Part shown: positions 1 to 11,366 of the stretch, piece by piece
How positions within the stretch are numbered: the first letter of the stretch is position 1
Layout of the letters: every line of letters begins with the position of its first letter
From: Ceratodon purpureus
Lineage: Eukaryota; Streptophyta; Bryopsida; Pseudoditrichales; Ditrichaceae
Reading direction: 5' to 3'
Length of the DNA stretch: 64,000 nt
Assembly: GCA_014871385.1 (NCBI GenBank)
Contig: CM026430.1
Coordinates: 2,211,040 to 2,275,039 of the forward strand
The notes under the pieces: model-generated
What the model saw: only the letters and a program-made list of their open reading frames with translations
Told to the model about the DNA's origin: nothing
Database searches by the model: none
Position numbers and translations under genes: made by a program

Positions 1-1543
1 TGAGAGGGGCGGGGTGCAGGGAAAAACGAGGAAGAAGGAGAGGCGGACCAAGAGTATGTGGCGCAGCGGAGGTGGTGATGGGCTGTATGAGAGAGATGAA
101 GAAGGAAACCCACTGTGCCAGGGAAATGGGGAGAGAGATTTGCCTTGGCGGCCGGGGTGTGACAAGGAGGGATCTCCATGGACAGTTGACGCTGATAGCT
201 GGGTATCCCTGGATATGATTGGTAGCTAGCGTAGTTCGTGGCGGCTGAGGCCTGATGATGCGGGGGCTAGGGGGTGTTGGGGCTGTCCCGTCGATGGGAT
301 GTTCCATGGAGTTCTGGGTGTCCAAGAAGCTGATCTGGACTAGGTTGACATGGACTGCCAGGGTGTCCATGGGTTCCTTGGGGTCTTGTTCAGGTTGCTC
401 TTCTGAATCTGCCAAATTTTGTGCCTCGGTTGCCAAGGTTTTGTAAATGTCTCCTAAGCTCAGCTGAGGCGTGTTTGTAGGATTGTTAGCATGATAATGT
501 TTTAATTTTGTGGAGTTAACAATGGTTGCATGGCTGTCAAAATTTTCCTGATTTACCAAGAGAACAGTATTATTAGGTAATACTAATTGGACTCTATACG
601 GCCCGTACCATATAGACTCGAATTTAGTCTTGCGTATCTTGGGATCTCTAGGGCACCATAAAACCTGGTCACCTTTCTGAAATATGCGTGGAGGCTGAGA
701 AGCTTGAAAATACCGGGCACTCATTTCTTGTTTGTGAACTATATTTTTGATGGCGGATGCCCGGACTTCTTCCAGGGCATGAATATCTTGGATCCGGGCA
801 GCAAGGACTCGATGAGGGCTGTAATCCCTGGGCTGCAGAGTTTGAAACGTGGGCGCGATATATTCCGTGGGCAAAAGAGGCTGAGTGCCATACACCATTT
901 CAAAGGGGCTGACCTGAGTGGCAATTTTTATTGCTACCCTATAGGCCCACAAGGCTGCTGGGAGACAGTCCCTCCAATCGGATTGATTTGCATGGATGAA
1001 CCTGCGTAACATGTTGATCAAGGTTTTATTAGTAGACTCTGCTTGGCCGTTTCCTTGGGGATAATATACTGTACTTGTTCTATGTTTTATGACATGATTT
1101 TCCATTAAGTCATCTATGACTGCATTAACAAAATGGGAGCCTTGGTCTGATATGATTTCCAAGGGACAACCAAATCGAGTGATAATGTTTTCATAGATAA
1201 AGGTCGCGGTTACCATGGCAGTGTTAGTACGTAATGGTTTGGCTTCAGCCCATTTGGTGGTATAATCCGTGGCAACGAGAATATACTTGTAACCCTGTCT
1301 TGTAGCTGGTTTAATTGGGCCAACAAAGTCTAGGCCCCATCGTTGAAAAGGACCGAGGGGTGGGATGGATTTCAGGGGTACTCGGCCTTGGTATTGGAAA
1401 TTGGTTGTGGAAACCTGGCAAGCATGGCAGTTTTTAACATACTCATGGACGTCTTTGTGCAGTGTGGGCCACCAATAACGGGCAGCTAGGATTTTCTTAA
1501 TTGTTGTCTCGGGTCCTTGGACCAATCTGGACCTGCTGGGCCG
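1..1543 (-). pseudogene. Integrase region of the Ty3 element, partial at the window edge
   Basis: This frame is open from 1543 to position 1 and runs off the left edge. It carries an HHCC zinc-binding segment (ARYWWPTL then [15 protein letters not shown], about 1400-1470). The catalytic triad follows: first D in LDFVGPI (about 1335), second D in SDQGSHF (about 1148), E in NGQAES (about 1040), with D35E-like spacing. A GPY/F-like motif lies near 600. Below about 480 is a Pro/Glu-rich tail of unknown role. It should be the C-terminal part of one gag-pol polyprotein but is out of frame with the RT/RNase H frame by a single-base lesion. Integrase itself shows no internal stop, so that lesion looks recent. 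Confidence 0.88.
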
Positions 1544-4500
1544 TCATGGAGAATGGTCATGAGATTTTGCTCTTGCCCCGTGGGCACGCACAGCCTGGTT
1601 TCTTGATCAATGCCTCGGCGGTACAATTGGCCCTGGACCATGGTGTAAGGTAATGTATTTCTGACAAAACTAACTCGTCGTGTTCCTGATAAATTGACAG
1701 GAGTTGCTCCTGTGGTCAAGTATCGGATAATGTCACCTCGCCAGTCTGTGGGAATTTCCACGTCCAGACTGGCAGCTTGAAGATATGGCTCGTTAAAGGA
1801 GTCGTCGATGCCTTCTTCGGTAGCCTTGGAATCCCTGGATAAGTAGTCTGCAACTATGTGTCTCTTTCCTGGCACATATACTACTTCAAAATCGTATTCC
1901 AGGAGTATCATGATCCACCTTGCTACCCGGCCAGTGACCAAGGGCTGATTTACCAGGTACGATAAGCTGTGATGATCTACCATGAAACGGAACTTGTTGC
2001 CCAGCAAATAGTGACGGAACTTCTTAACAGCGTAGATCATAGCTAAGGCTTCCCTTTCCGTTGTGGAATAATTCCTTTCTGCTTGATTTAACAGTCGACT
2101 AGCATAGGCAACGGGCTGATCATATTTGCCGTTCAAATTCTGGGCTAACATGACCCCTACGGCAATATTAGATGCATCCGTATGCACATGGAAAGGCTTG
2201 GTCCAGTCAGGGGCGATCAAAATTGGCGCATTAGAATACGCAACTTTAATTTTTTCCAAGGCGGCCTGGGCCGCAGGGGTCCAGTCTTGGGGGTACTTGT
2301 ACTTGGCATGATTAAGTGCGGTTATGGGGGCAGTGATATGGGCAAGTTTCTTAATAGATATCCTATTGAACTGTGACAACCCTAAAAGTCTCTGGACGCC
2401 TTTCTGATCCGTGGGGGGCGTGATTTCCATGATGTCCTTGATCTTCTCAGGGTCAGGGAGTTTTCCATACTTACAGACTATGTATTCCAAGATTACCCCT
2501 GCAAAAAATAAAAACATGCACTTCTCGGCATTTAAACTTACCCCATTAGTCCTGCAAGCTTGGAAAATTTGTCGAAGGTGAGTAATATGGTCCTTTATTT
2601 GTCCATACACGGTACCATCATCTAAATAGATTCTGAAGAATCTTTTTAAGTAGGGTCTAAAGATTAACTCCATGACTCGTTGAAAAGTCATAGGGGCATT
2701 TTTGGCCCCAAATGGCATTCTTTCAAACTGATAAGGCCCCCATTCAGTTGAGAAAGCTGTTTTACTTTTGTCTTGTTCTGCCATGGCTACTTGGTAATAT
2801 CCGGAAAAACAATCCAAAAAAGAATACATTTCCTGGCCGGCTACTTCATCAATGATTTCTTCCATGTAAGGCAAGGGGTAATGGTCCTTTTTGGTGGCCG
2901 CGTTTAACTTTCGGAAATCAACACAGATTCGAAGTGTGCCATTTTTCTTAGGAATGATAACCATGGGAGATAACCAGGGAGCAGCATCTACAGGTGAGAT
3001 GAATTTTGCTTGGAGTAATTTATCAAGTTCTGCTTTGACCCTTACTGCGTAATTCGGATTCATGCGATACCTACGCTGTTGTACAGGGGTGGCGTTAGGT
3101 ACAAGGTCGATAGTGTGTTCTGCGAGTGTGCTTGGGATACCTTTCAGATCCTCATGTCCCCATGCGAAAATGTCCTGGTATTCATGAAATAGTTCGATTG
3201 CTGCTTTTTTCACATGATTTGGTGCATCCGCGTTGATCTTGATAAACTTAGGCTTTTCTGAAGTGCCCAGATTTACCAGTTCTATTCTATCCTTGGCTCC
3301 ATGGGTCCATCCTGTGATGATCTCTTGCTGCAAGGCTTGGGTAGCTGGCATAGCTTGTATGGTTACTGTTTCTTGGATTTCTTGGGAAAAATGCAAGGGT
3401 ATGTCTAGTTTATCCTGGTCGGTTACCATGCTAGCTAGATGAATTTCTGCTAAGGGAATTAGATCCGGGTTGGCTTGGAATACCATGGCTTTATGTTTCG
3501 GTGAGAGCCCTTGTACCCAATTGGTTCCAGCTTTGTGGCGGATCTGGTTGGCCTTAGCCCGGGTTATACAGCTATCCACGGGAATGATAACTGTTTTTCC
3601 TTGGCACTGGATGCGGATCTGATTTCGTGACCAGTCATGGATCGCATTCATGTCACGTAACCAAGGTCGGCCGAGGATTACCGGGAAGTTACTGCTATCA
3701 GGCATATCAATAACCACAAACGTAGCTGGTGTGGAAATTCCATGGGTGGTAATAGCAACCGTGGAGAGTATTCCCAGGGGTGTAACCGGGGCATCATTTG
3801 CCATCCTGAGTATAAACTGTGCGAGCTTGGGGGAAGGTAAGCCTAAATGTTTTCTAAGATGGTTGCTCATGACATTAACACCTGATCCTCCATCGACTAA
3901 TACGTTAGTTAATTCATGGTTTCGAAGTTGTAAGTGAATGACCGCGGCATCAGGGTCTAACGTTGTGGTGTTGACTTCAATGACTTCAGGACCTTCTGTT
4001 CCTTTAGGTAGCGAGGCTTGTTGTAAGTATTTTTGAAGCTCTGGACTCAAGTGTAATAGTTTGGACAGGGTGATGGTTACGTTAGTATCTTCTAAAATTT
4101 GTTGGATAGGAGCGTCCTGGCTGGTGCTTTCCAATCCTGCTTGTAAGTCTTGACGGATTCTATGAAGACGATCCCAGTGATTTTCTGGGAATGGTTTCCT
4201 TGGTTCTACTACATGGTCATCCAGTGCTCCCTTAGATCGCGTGGTTACTACTGCAGTGCTTATGGTGGACACCGAGGTTTCAGTTCCATGTACTTCTGTC
4301 AGTGTGACACCTCCTCGCCTGGGATTTCCTGGAATTTTGGAGTTATCTTGGTTACCTTGGTTCCCGGGACGATACTGTGCCCATCTCTGATGCAGTTGAG
4401 GACAGTCTCTGCGTCTGTGGGTTGTGGATCCACACTCCCAGCAGGCATCGTTCCGGCCAGGTTGAAAAGCGTCGACGTTAACTTCCTCGGGATACACGGC

Positions 4501-4587
4501 CGCCGTGGTAGGACGAGGGCGCCGGTTATCTTCAGTACAAATTGGATTGTTGGCGTACCAGCATCGGCCACCATGAATTTTCCACAA
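1486..4587 (-). pseudogene. Protease, reverse transcriptase and RNase H region of the Ty3 element
   Basis: This 1033-codon open frame begins inside the gag nucleocapsid region: a CCHC knuckle (CWECGSTTHRRRDC) lies near residue 50. A retropepsin follows near residue 229 with the variant active site DGGSG (VLVDGGSGVN), resembling the DGGSS seen in Tat-lineage plant elements. Reverse transcriptase spans about residues 540-720, with the catalytic YLDD at about 652 (IYLDDGTVYG). RNase H starts near residue 800 (HVHTDAS). The frame closes at 1486 because of a frameshift before integrase. Its ATG is probably not a real start: the upstream gag frame joins it if one base missing from an A-run near 4578-4581 is allowed for, so gag and pol were probably one ORF. 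Confidence 0.9.
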
Positions 4588-5486
4588 TTAGCGCATGGTA
4601 CCAAGGCGGGTCGGATCTCTGGGCGAACATTGGGTAAGGGTAGCAAAGGAGCTTGGATTTTGTTTAATGCCCCTAATTCCCTACTAATGTCATTAGCAGC
4701 AGTGACGATATCCTGCAAGGTCTTGACTCCACGGATTACTATTCCTTGTTGTATCCATGGTAATAACCCTTTTTTGAACCACTCACAAAGATAATCCTCC
4801 TCGGGACGTTGGTTTAATTTGTCTGCCAATTGTTTGAATCGGTCATAAAATTTGTCCACTGGTTCGCTTTTTTCTTGTGCAATGCTTCCCAGGGCTCTCA
4901 ATACTTCCGAGCTGGTCTTGAGTTTTCTGAATTTGTGTAGAAAACTTTGTTCCATTTCGTCCCAAGTGGCATTTGAATGTTCTGTCTCAAAGTCAATATA
5001 CCAATTGATGTGGTTGCCTTGGAGGGTTGTACCAAAGATGTTTTGTAAATCGGCAGTATTGGTGACGCCATTTGTGCGAGCGATAACCTTGAATCTTCTG
5101 ACGTGCCAATCTGGATCGCCAGATTCATCAAACACTGGGTAGGATATCTTGGGGAGCTTGGAATGTTTATGTGTATCATTTTGACTAGGTGGCGTGGCAG
5201 CAGTGTGATTTTCCTGAGGGATAGTAGCTGATCTGAGTGCCTCAGGGAGAGCTTGGGAAGCTTGTGGTGTGGTGTTGATGGTCTCCTGGTTTCTGCTTTC
5301 TTGTAGATTTTGATACTGGGCACTAAGCGTTTCCAGTCTGGCATTAGTAGCCTCATTCTTGGCCACTAGGTCGGCCATTTGCTGTCTCATCCATACCAAA
5401 AATTCCTTGGTGGTTTCTTGGTCATCTTGGTCGGCAGCTTCTTCTGCCTCATTTGTCACCACCAGGGGAAGTTTTCGTGGGGGCAT
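4299..5486 (-). pseudogene. Gag (capsid and start of nucleocapsid) of the Ty3 element
   Basis: The start codon at 5484-5486 lies about 40 bp past the primer-binding site, as expected for gag. The first 100 residues are acidic with a probable coiled coil. A retrotransposon-gag domain follows (WDEMEQSFLHKF ... PVDKFYDRFKQLADKL, about residues 150-235). The frame reaches CANCGK near residue 300, then leaves the knuckle frame: after the AAAA run (plus-strand TTTT at 4578-4581) homologous coding continues in the neighbouring frame. Residues after about 305, coded below about 4578, are therefore an out-of-frame tail. I read this as a one-base deletion in a homopolymer; programmed frameshifting is possible but no slippery heptamer with structure is evident. 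Confidence 0.85.
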
Positions 5487-5527
5487 GGTGTATTAGTTTA
5501 GGGGTTTCAGGGCACCTCAGTATTCCA

Positions 5528-5545
5528 TCCCCAGCATCGTCGCCA
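5528..5545 (-). other. Primer-binding site of the Ty3 element
   Basis: Read on the minus strand, TGGCGACGATGCTGGGG begins three bases after the LTR end. It starts with TGG, complementary to a tRNA CCA end. The complement of the next bases looks like an acceptor strand, a five-base T-stem and a T-loop (TTCCATC). It resembles the tRNA-Asp type site of many plant Ty3 elements (TGGCGCCGTTGCCGGGG) but differs at several positions, so the primer tRNA is not assigned. Confidence 0.75.
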
Positions 5546-5548
5546 AAA

Positions 5549-6209
5549 TGTTAGCTGGGGTCATCCATGGATATACTGGGTAAGGAAGAGAGGTGTTGGC
5601 TGAAACAGCCACGGTTTTAGAACAAGGAGATCACGGTCACCAGGCAGAACTGTCCGGGCGTAGGGACTTAGACCGTTACTGTACAGCCAGGTCACGGTAG
5701 GCACTAGGACAGGGAGGTGGGGAAACTCTCGAGTTCCTCATCCTAGATACGAATCCGTGTCCAAGGAAGTTCGTGGGAACCGAGGGGAGGGGAACAGACA
5801 GAGAGTGTACAGGCAGATTCAATTCATTCAAGCAAACAGGAAAGGGAAGGTGGGAAGACATAGAGGGTTAGGGTTACAATAACACAAGAGACCAAGCAAC
5901 CATGGCGGTGCAAGCAGAGCGAGAGGTCAGCTGAAAGGAGGCTGTGCATTACAAGGAGAGGTGAGCGTTTACAGAGCATCAACAGTCAAGGAGCGCATCA
6001 ACAGTATTTGGATTGCCTAAGGAACGAGACGACTTCGACTAACAAAATATCAAGAAGTGTGAGCCCTGGCCCTAGCTACCCTGTTTATACTTGTGGTCTC
6101 TTCCTTCTTTCCTGCTCTAACTGCTACTTTCCTAGCGGTACTGCTACTGTTCTACCAGTTCGGTGCCGATCCTTGTTTCCTTGATTACCGTAGATGTTGC
6201 CTGGTAACA
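5549..6209 (-). repeat. 5' long terminal repeat of the Ty3 element (661 bp)
   Basis: The boundaries are the inverted ends TGTTA...TAACA: on the plus strand TGTTAGCTGGGG at 5549 and GCCTGGTAACA ending at 6209. The inner end lies three bases from the primer-binding site. The flanking five bases outside are GTATG (6210-6214); the partner target duplication would be outside the window. A TATAAA on the minus strand (6084-6089) is a plausible core promoter. Confidence 0.82.
6084..6089 (-). promoter_or_regulatory. Putative TATA box of the retrotransposon LTR
   Basis: TATAAA reads on the minus strand (TTTATA on plus) inside the LTR, in the GTATAAACAGGG context, about 535 bp before the LTR end. Position and sequence suit an LTR promoter; only the motif supports it. 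Confidence 0.4.
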
Positions 6210-7782
6210 GTATGATAAATCATCTTTTAAAAATTAAAAATAAATAAAAACAAAAACAAAGTATAATTTGAGGCCTCGTTGAATAGCAAATTACCGAACA
6301 TGAAGGTAAATATAGATAAAAGAATTCATGGAATATTACTAAATGAATTTTGCAACTTCTACTCTTTATATATAGTATGCTTTGAAGAAAGAAGTTAAGC
6401 CTAAAAGCTTATTATATTATCAATGACAATCTGAAGATTTTAATGTGTATCTTCATGTAGTATAATATGAAATCCATAATAATTAATTCAAAATATTGTA
6501 TATGTACTTTTTGAAACACGATAATCGTGATTATGTACAATTTTTTATACAACAAATCTTTTTAAATCAGTTATAAAGATTGTGATGATAAGTTCCTAAA
6601 TGAATTTAAGGCCATCATAGGTTCTAAATTCTTTTACCACTATTGTCTATAATAATAAATGGTTCATATTTTAGATACAAGTCATGATAAACTCACCAAC
6701 AAAAGTAGAAGTTCTTTGATGAATTTTAAATGATTTATTTTTCTCCTTCAATGATTTATGGTGGAATGCTCTAAAATGGAGCACTGCCAATAATGGAGCT
6801 CTAATAGTCTTCCCTTAGAGATACATAATAGCTTCTCCACCCAACAATACCATGTATTGATGGTAAACATTATAAGGTGCCATTTGAGGGCACCATTTTA
6901 GAAACACCTATGAATCCAGCTTCAAAAATTCATAACAAATTGTAGAAGAATCCAAAAATGATGATTCCACTTGCTCCAACTTTTCACTTAGTTTCCCCAT
7001 GCATGAAAATTATTTGCAGTGTTAATTTCACTGTAGATTTCCCACGCTGAAAATTGAGCCATTATTGAGCACCTTACCATACTCCCCACTCCCCATCCCA
7101 ATCCTGAAACGAGTAAGGAAGAATGTAACACAATATGCTTGCATCAGCATAGGAATAAAGAATAGTTTGAAGCTGATAAGCTCCAACAAATTCCCAAATT
7201 CCCCCGAACGAACAGACCACGAACGGAGCCCCTAACGACCATCCACATTCATCCATACTCTCGCTCTGTGAAGGCGCCACTCCGCCTTCCAAAACCAGCC
7301 TCAAATTGCACTCTCCGCGCGCAGCCCCCACACCCCGGTTGCAATTCCGCAGCCGCTACTCTCACAGCACACCTCTCCCTCTCCCCGCCCCACTTTACCT
7401 CGCCCAATTTGGTCATGTAGCGCGAAAACGCCACCGTTTCATGTGCTCAGCTCACAGATTCGTCTCATTTTCATGTCCGGGTCGCTTTTTTGGGCTAGAT
7501 TCCGGTTTTTAGTGCAACTCATGTCGTATAGATCGAGCTGGAGGATTTCTGATTAGTTCTTAAATTTTCTGGATAGTTTTGGAATTTTTTAGATTTTTTT
7601 GGATTTTTTGGGGATTTTTGGGTGTTTTTTGGTGTTTTTTTGGAGGTTTTGTCGACATTTTGTGTGTTGTGTGAGGTTTGAGAGGTTTGTGGATTGGTTG
7701 GGGAGGGCGGTTTGCGTTAGTTGAGGTTGGGGAGTTCGTGTGGAGGTGGGTTTGGTTGATTGGGTTTGAGAGAGTTGTGGCG
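6210..7782. other. AT-rich intergenic DNA, then promoter and leader of the AIR carboxylase gene
   Basis: 6210 to about 7050 is AT-rich with no recognisable coding sequence. From about 7200 the composition becomes GC-richer, with pyrimidine-rich tracts, as in a promoter or CpG-rich 5' region. 7560-7680 is a striking G/T-rich stretch (runs of T interrupted by GG), probably untranslated leader. Short open frames here have no protein-like features. Confidence 0.5.
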
Positions 7783-10038
7783 ATGGGTGTACTCTGCGCC
7801 GCATCGCAAGTAGGAGCGTTGGGTTTTGCAGCTGCGCCTGGGAAGGTTGGTGTTCCGGCGGGGTCGACGACGTTTCTGTTTCCTGGTGCTGCGTCTGGGA
7901 GGACTGCGTTGGCGTTGGAGTGTTTGTGCGTGAGGAGCGCGCTCAAGGGAGGGGTTAGCGAGGGTTTAGGGGCATCGTGTGGAGGAATTTACAGGAAGCG
8001 CGACGCCAGGCTCGCGCAGACGGCTATCCCGGCGACTACTGAGTCGTCAGAAGTTGTGGAGGGTCATCAAGAGCAGGAAGAAGACGTGGAGATGAATTCG
8101 CGTGGGTGTGAGACGCTGTGTACCACGACATGGGGCCTCTGTGACACCGTGATTGGAGTCCTCGGCGGCGGGCAGCTCGGGCGGATGCTGTGCCAGGCGG
8201 CCTCGCCCATGGGGGTGAGAGTCTCAGTTCTGGACCCGCTGCCGGATTGCCCTGCAGGGAAAATTGCGTACCATCATCAGGTGGGGAGCTTCAAGGACAT
8301 GGAGGCTGTTCGGGAATTCGCCAAGGGATGCGGAGCTTTGACAGTCGAGATTGAGCACGTGAATGTTGAGACTCTTGAGGCTCTAGCTCGGGAGAATGTT
8401 GACATTGAGCCGAAGCCTTTCACGATTCGCATCATTCAGGTCAGTTAATCATCCTCACTTTCACAAAAATAGATCATCACTGAATTGGCGAATTAGGGTT
8501 TACTGTATTCTGAGACCTATCGTATGGCTAATTTCTCTCCCTTTGATGGTTTTGTTATGAGCTGATATCTTTGTCTTCTCCAGGACAAGTACATCCAGAA
8601 GATGCACTTTAAGCAACATGGCGTTTCTCTTCCAGAGTTTATGAAGATTGACAGTGAAGAGGACGCAGAGGAGGCAGGGAAGTTGTTCGGGTACCCTTTG
8701 ATGCTCAAGAGTAGGCGCGATGCGTACGATGGGAGAGGTAACGCGGTTGCTCAATCCAGGGAAGCTTTGTCGCTGGCGATTTCTTCCCTAGGCGGCATTG
8801 AACGGGGTCTGTATGCAGAGAAATGGGCGCCGTTCGTGAAGGAGTTGGCAGTGATGGTAGCTCGAGGACGTAATGGTTGTATTCGCTCTTTCCCGGTGGT
8901 TGAAACCACGCACGTGAGCAACATCTGTAACACAGTTGAAGCCCCAGCGCGGATTGCTCCCGAGGTGGCGAAATTAGCCATGCAAGTGGCGGAGCGCGCA
9001 GTTGGGTCTCTCACTGGAGCAGGCATGTTTGGCGTGGAGCTTTTCCTTCTCGAGGACGGCAATGTGCTGCTCAACGAGGTTGCACCGCGGCCACACAACA
9101 GCGGCCATTACACCATCGAAGCCTGCTGCGTCTCGCAATACGAGCAGCACCTGCGGTGCGTCCTTGGGCTTCCCCTGGGCGACCCATCCATGAAAGTCCC
9201 GGCATCCTTAATGTACAACATCCTCGGCGAAGCTGATGGAGAAGAAGGCTTCACTATCGCCCATGAGACGATGCGACGAGCCATGTCGGTTCCTGGCGCT
9301 AGTGTCCACTGGTACGAGAAACCAGAGATTCGCAAGCAGCGTAAGATGGGACACATCACGGTCGTGGGGCCGAGCTCTGAGGTAGTGCGAGCGCGAATGG
9401 ACTGGATCATCAACACGAAGGGCATTCAGGACTACCCCAAAGAGAAAGACTCATCGTTTGTGACGAACGCGCTTCCATCAACTGTGGTGACTTCCCCGGA
9501 GAGCAGTACTGAAAACGAAGGCGCATCTGCTCCCCCTGTTGGCATAATCATGGGCTCCGATTCCGACTTGCCCGTCATGGCCCTCGCAGCCGAAGTTCTC
9601 GAGTCATTCGGTGTGCCTTATGAGCTCTCCGTCGTTTCAGCACACAGGACGCCCGAGAGAATGGTTTCATACGCTCAGAACGCGCACAAGCGGGGCGTGA
9701 AGGTGATCATCGCAGGTGCAGGAGGCGCTGCACATCTGCCCGGGATGGTTGCGTCCTTGACGCCGCTTCCAGTGATCGGAGTGCCAGTGAAGGGCAGTCA
9801 CACCGATGGGCTTGATTCACTACTGTCGATTGTGCAGATGCCGCGAGGGATCCCAGTTGCAACTGTTGCCATTCAGAATGCGACCAACGCGGGGTTGTTG
9901 GCGGTGCGGATGCTCGGTGTGGAGAATGCGGGGCTTGTTGAGAAGATGAATGAGTACCAGAACAAGCTGAAAGACATGGTGCTGGAGAAGGCAGAGAGGC
10001 TGGAAACCGTAGGCTGGCAGGAGTACCTGAAGAAGTGA
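7783..10038 (+). CDS. ADE2: Phosphoribosylaminoimidazole carboxylase (AIR carboxylase), PurK-PurE fusion, probably plastid-targeted
   Basis: Two exons, 7783-8439 and 8584-10038, joined in frame (CAG/GTCAGT ... CTCCAG/GAC), give about 703 residues. The first 125 residues are Ala/Gly/Ser-rich, consistent with a chloroplast transit peptide; de novo purine synthesis in plants is mainly plastidial. A PurK-type ATP-grasp part follows, with [11 protein letters not shown] near residue 129 and [14 protein letters not shown] further on. The C-terminal PurE part begins near residue 540 with [15 protein letters not shown] and [11 protein letters not shown], the signature of the mutase/carboxylase. The fused enzyme converts AIR to CAIR in purine biosynthesis. 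The start ATG at 7783 has a GCGATGG context; an upstream in-frame ATG at 7678 is possible but gives an atypical Trp-rich extension. A telo-box-like TTAGGGTTT lies in the intron. The 3' end faces NFXL1. Confidence 0.95.
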
Positions 10039-11366
10039 TCATATGCTTCGGACATAATCCATCTTCACTTCATGCTTCAAGCTAAAACTTGGCATGTCGT
10101 CAATTGGGATTTCATCACTATTCAGAGAAGTGGAAGGGAAGCCACCGAAGAATATCAAGTTCTAAGGAAGTGCTTCTGCAGGAAATCTAGTGCCCTTCTT
10201 GGCGTGGTGGAATCCTTGTTGCTTTTTGATTTCCTAGACTTGTGACCTGGCCTGATGCTTCTTATTTGAAATGGAGGTATACCTCGTTCACAGGCACTAG
10301 GAATTGCAAATCAGAGAATAGGAATTGAGCTGGTTGCCGGCCATGCATGAGAGTACAATGTGCTTCCAGATGACAGCGGAAACTTGAGCTTATTTGAGGG
10401 AGCTGATGTGATGAGCTTGTAGTGGTGGAATTGGGCTTGGAGCCATTGGCAGCTGCATCAGTGCTTTTTTGATAGAATATCAGTAGAATAATCTAGCTTC
10501 ATTAGTGTGTACTTCACATAGCCATTTCTCATTAGCATAACATTTTATAAATGACTGAAATTTTCACATTATCGGATGCTCATTTCGTGTGACTCGTTTA
10601 TGAATGGTGCCGTTGTAATTGCTGGATGTTTGGTGCTCTTCGTATGCTCATGTGCAACGGTTTGAAATGGAAGCATCGATGCTCATGAATGTTGTGGACC
10701 TCAAATGTGCCCACATCAAATGACCTGATCTGATCATTTTGCTGGTTTATCCCAGTTCAAGATGCTGACATTTGGATAACTTGATTGAATGAAAGTGATT
10801 ATAATTTGTTAGAGAACATGTTGCTAGTACAGATATATTGAGGCACCACTTACTTGATAACTTTCTTGTTCAAACCTTGGATTCAATAAATCTAATTTAG
10901 GTTGTAGTATGCAAGTTTAGGCTATGAATGGGAGGTAATTGCAGTTGGATTGTTGGAGGGTATTAGAAAGCCAAATTCGCATAAATGCAATGTGATCACA
11001 CACATGCACATACATATGAAGACAAACTTGATGGAAATCACTCTCTTAAACAAGAAAATTCCACGTACTAAGATCAAACAATGACATTGTAACAATGTGT
11101 ACATCAATGCTAAGAATGAACCAAATGTTGTTTTAATTAGACATAAATAAAAACATTAGACAATCTATGGTCCATAGGAGACGCCTAGAGTGCAGAAGTC
11201 TATATATGTCATAAAACATTGAGCAAAATGCAAAAGCATTGACGCTGGAGACAGGTTCAATATAGTAACAAAAGATTAATGTATTGTAAAAGACATAAAT
11301 CTTGATCTCATTTAATGGTACCGGTACAACAAATTTCTAACCAGCTTGAAAACCAACAAGTGCGGT
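10039..11366. other. Convergent intergenic region between ADE2 and NFXL1
   Basis: Holds the 3' untranslated regions of the two convergent genes. Sequence is T/A-rich with several AATAAA-like words (for example CAATAAATC near 10884). I see no coding region, RNA gene or repeat structure here. Confidence 0.5.

Larger units (their letters stand above)
1..6209 (-). mobile_element. Ty3-type LTR retrotransposon, left part outside window
   Basis: On the minus strand the order is LTR (5549-6209), primer-binding site, gag, protease, reverse transcriptase, RNase H, integrase. RT before integrase places it in the Ty3 (gypsy) group. Integrase ends in a GPY/F-like module (WYGPYRV near 590-608) and no chromodomain is seen before the window edge, so it is probably not a chromovirus. 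Polypurine tract and second LTR must lie left of position 1. Coding capacity is broken by two single-base frameshifts, near 4578-4581 and between about 1490 and 1543, so this copy is not autonomous as read. Because only one LTR is visible, age and target duplication cannot be judged. Confidence 0.93.

Noticed and set aside
704-1009. Plus-strand open frame of 101 codons
   Set aside because: Antisense to the integrase coding frame of the Ty3 element; no independent protein features.
4150-4794. Plus-strand open frame of 214 codons opposite gag/pol
   Set aside because: Shadow frame of the minus-strand retrotransposon; its length follows from coding-strand composition.
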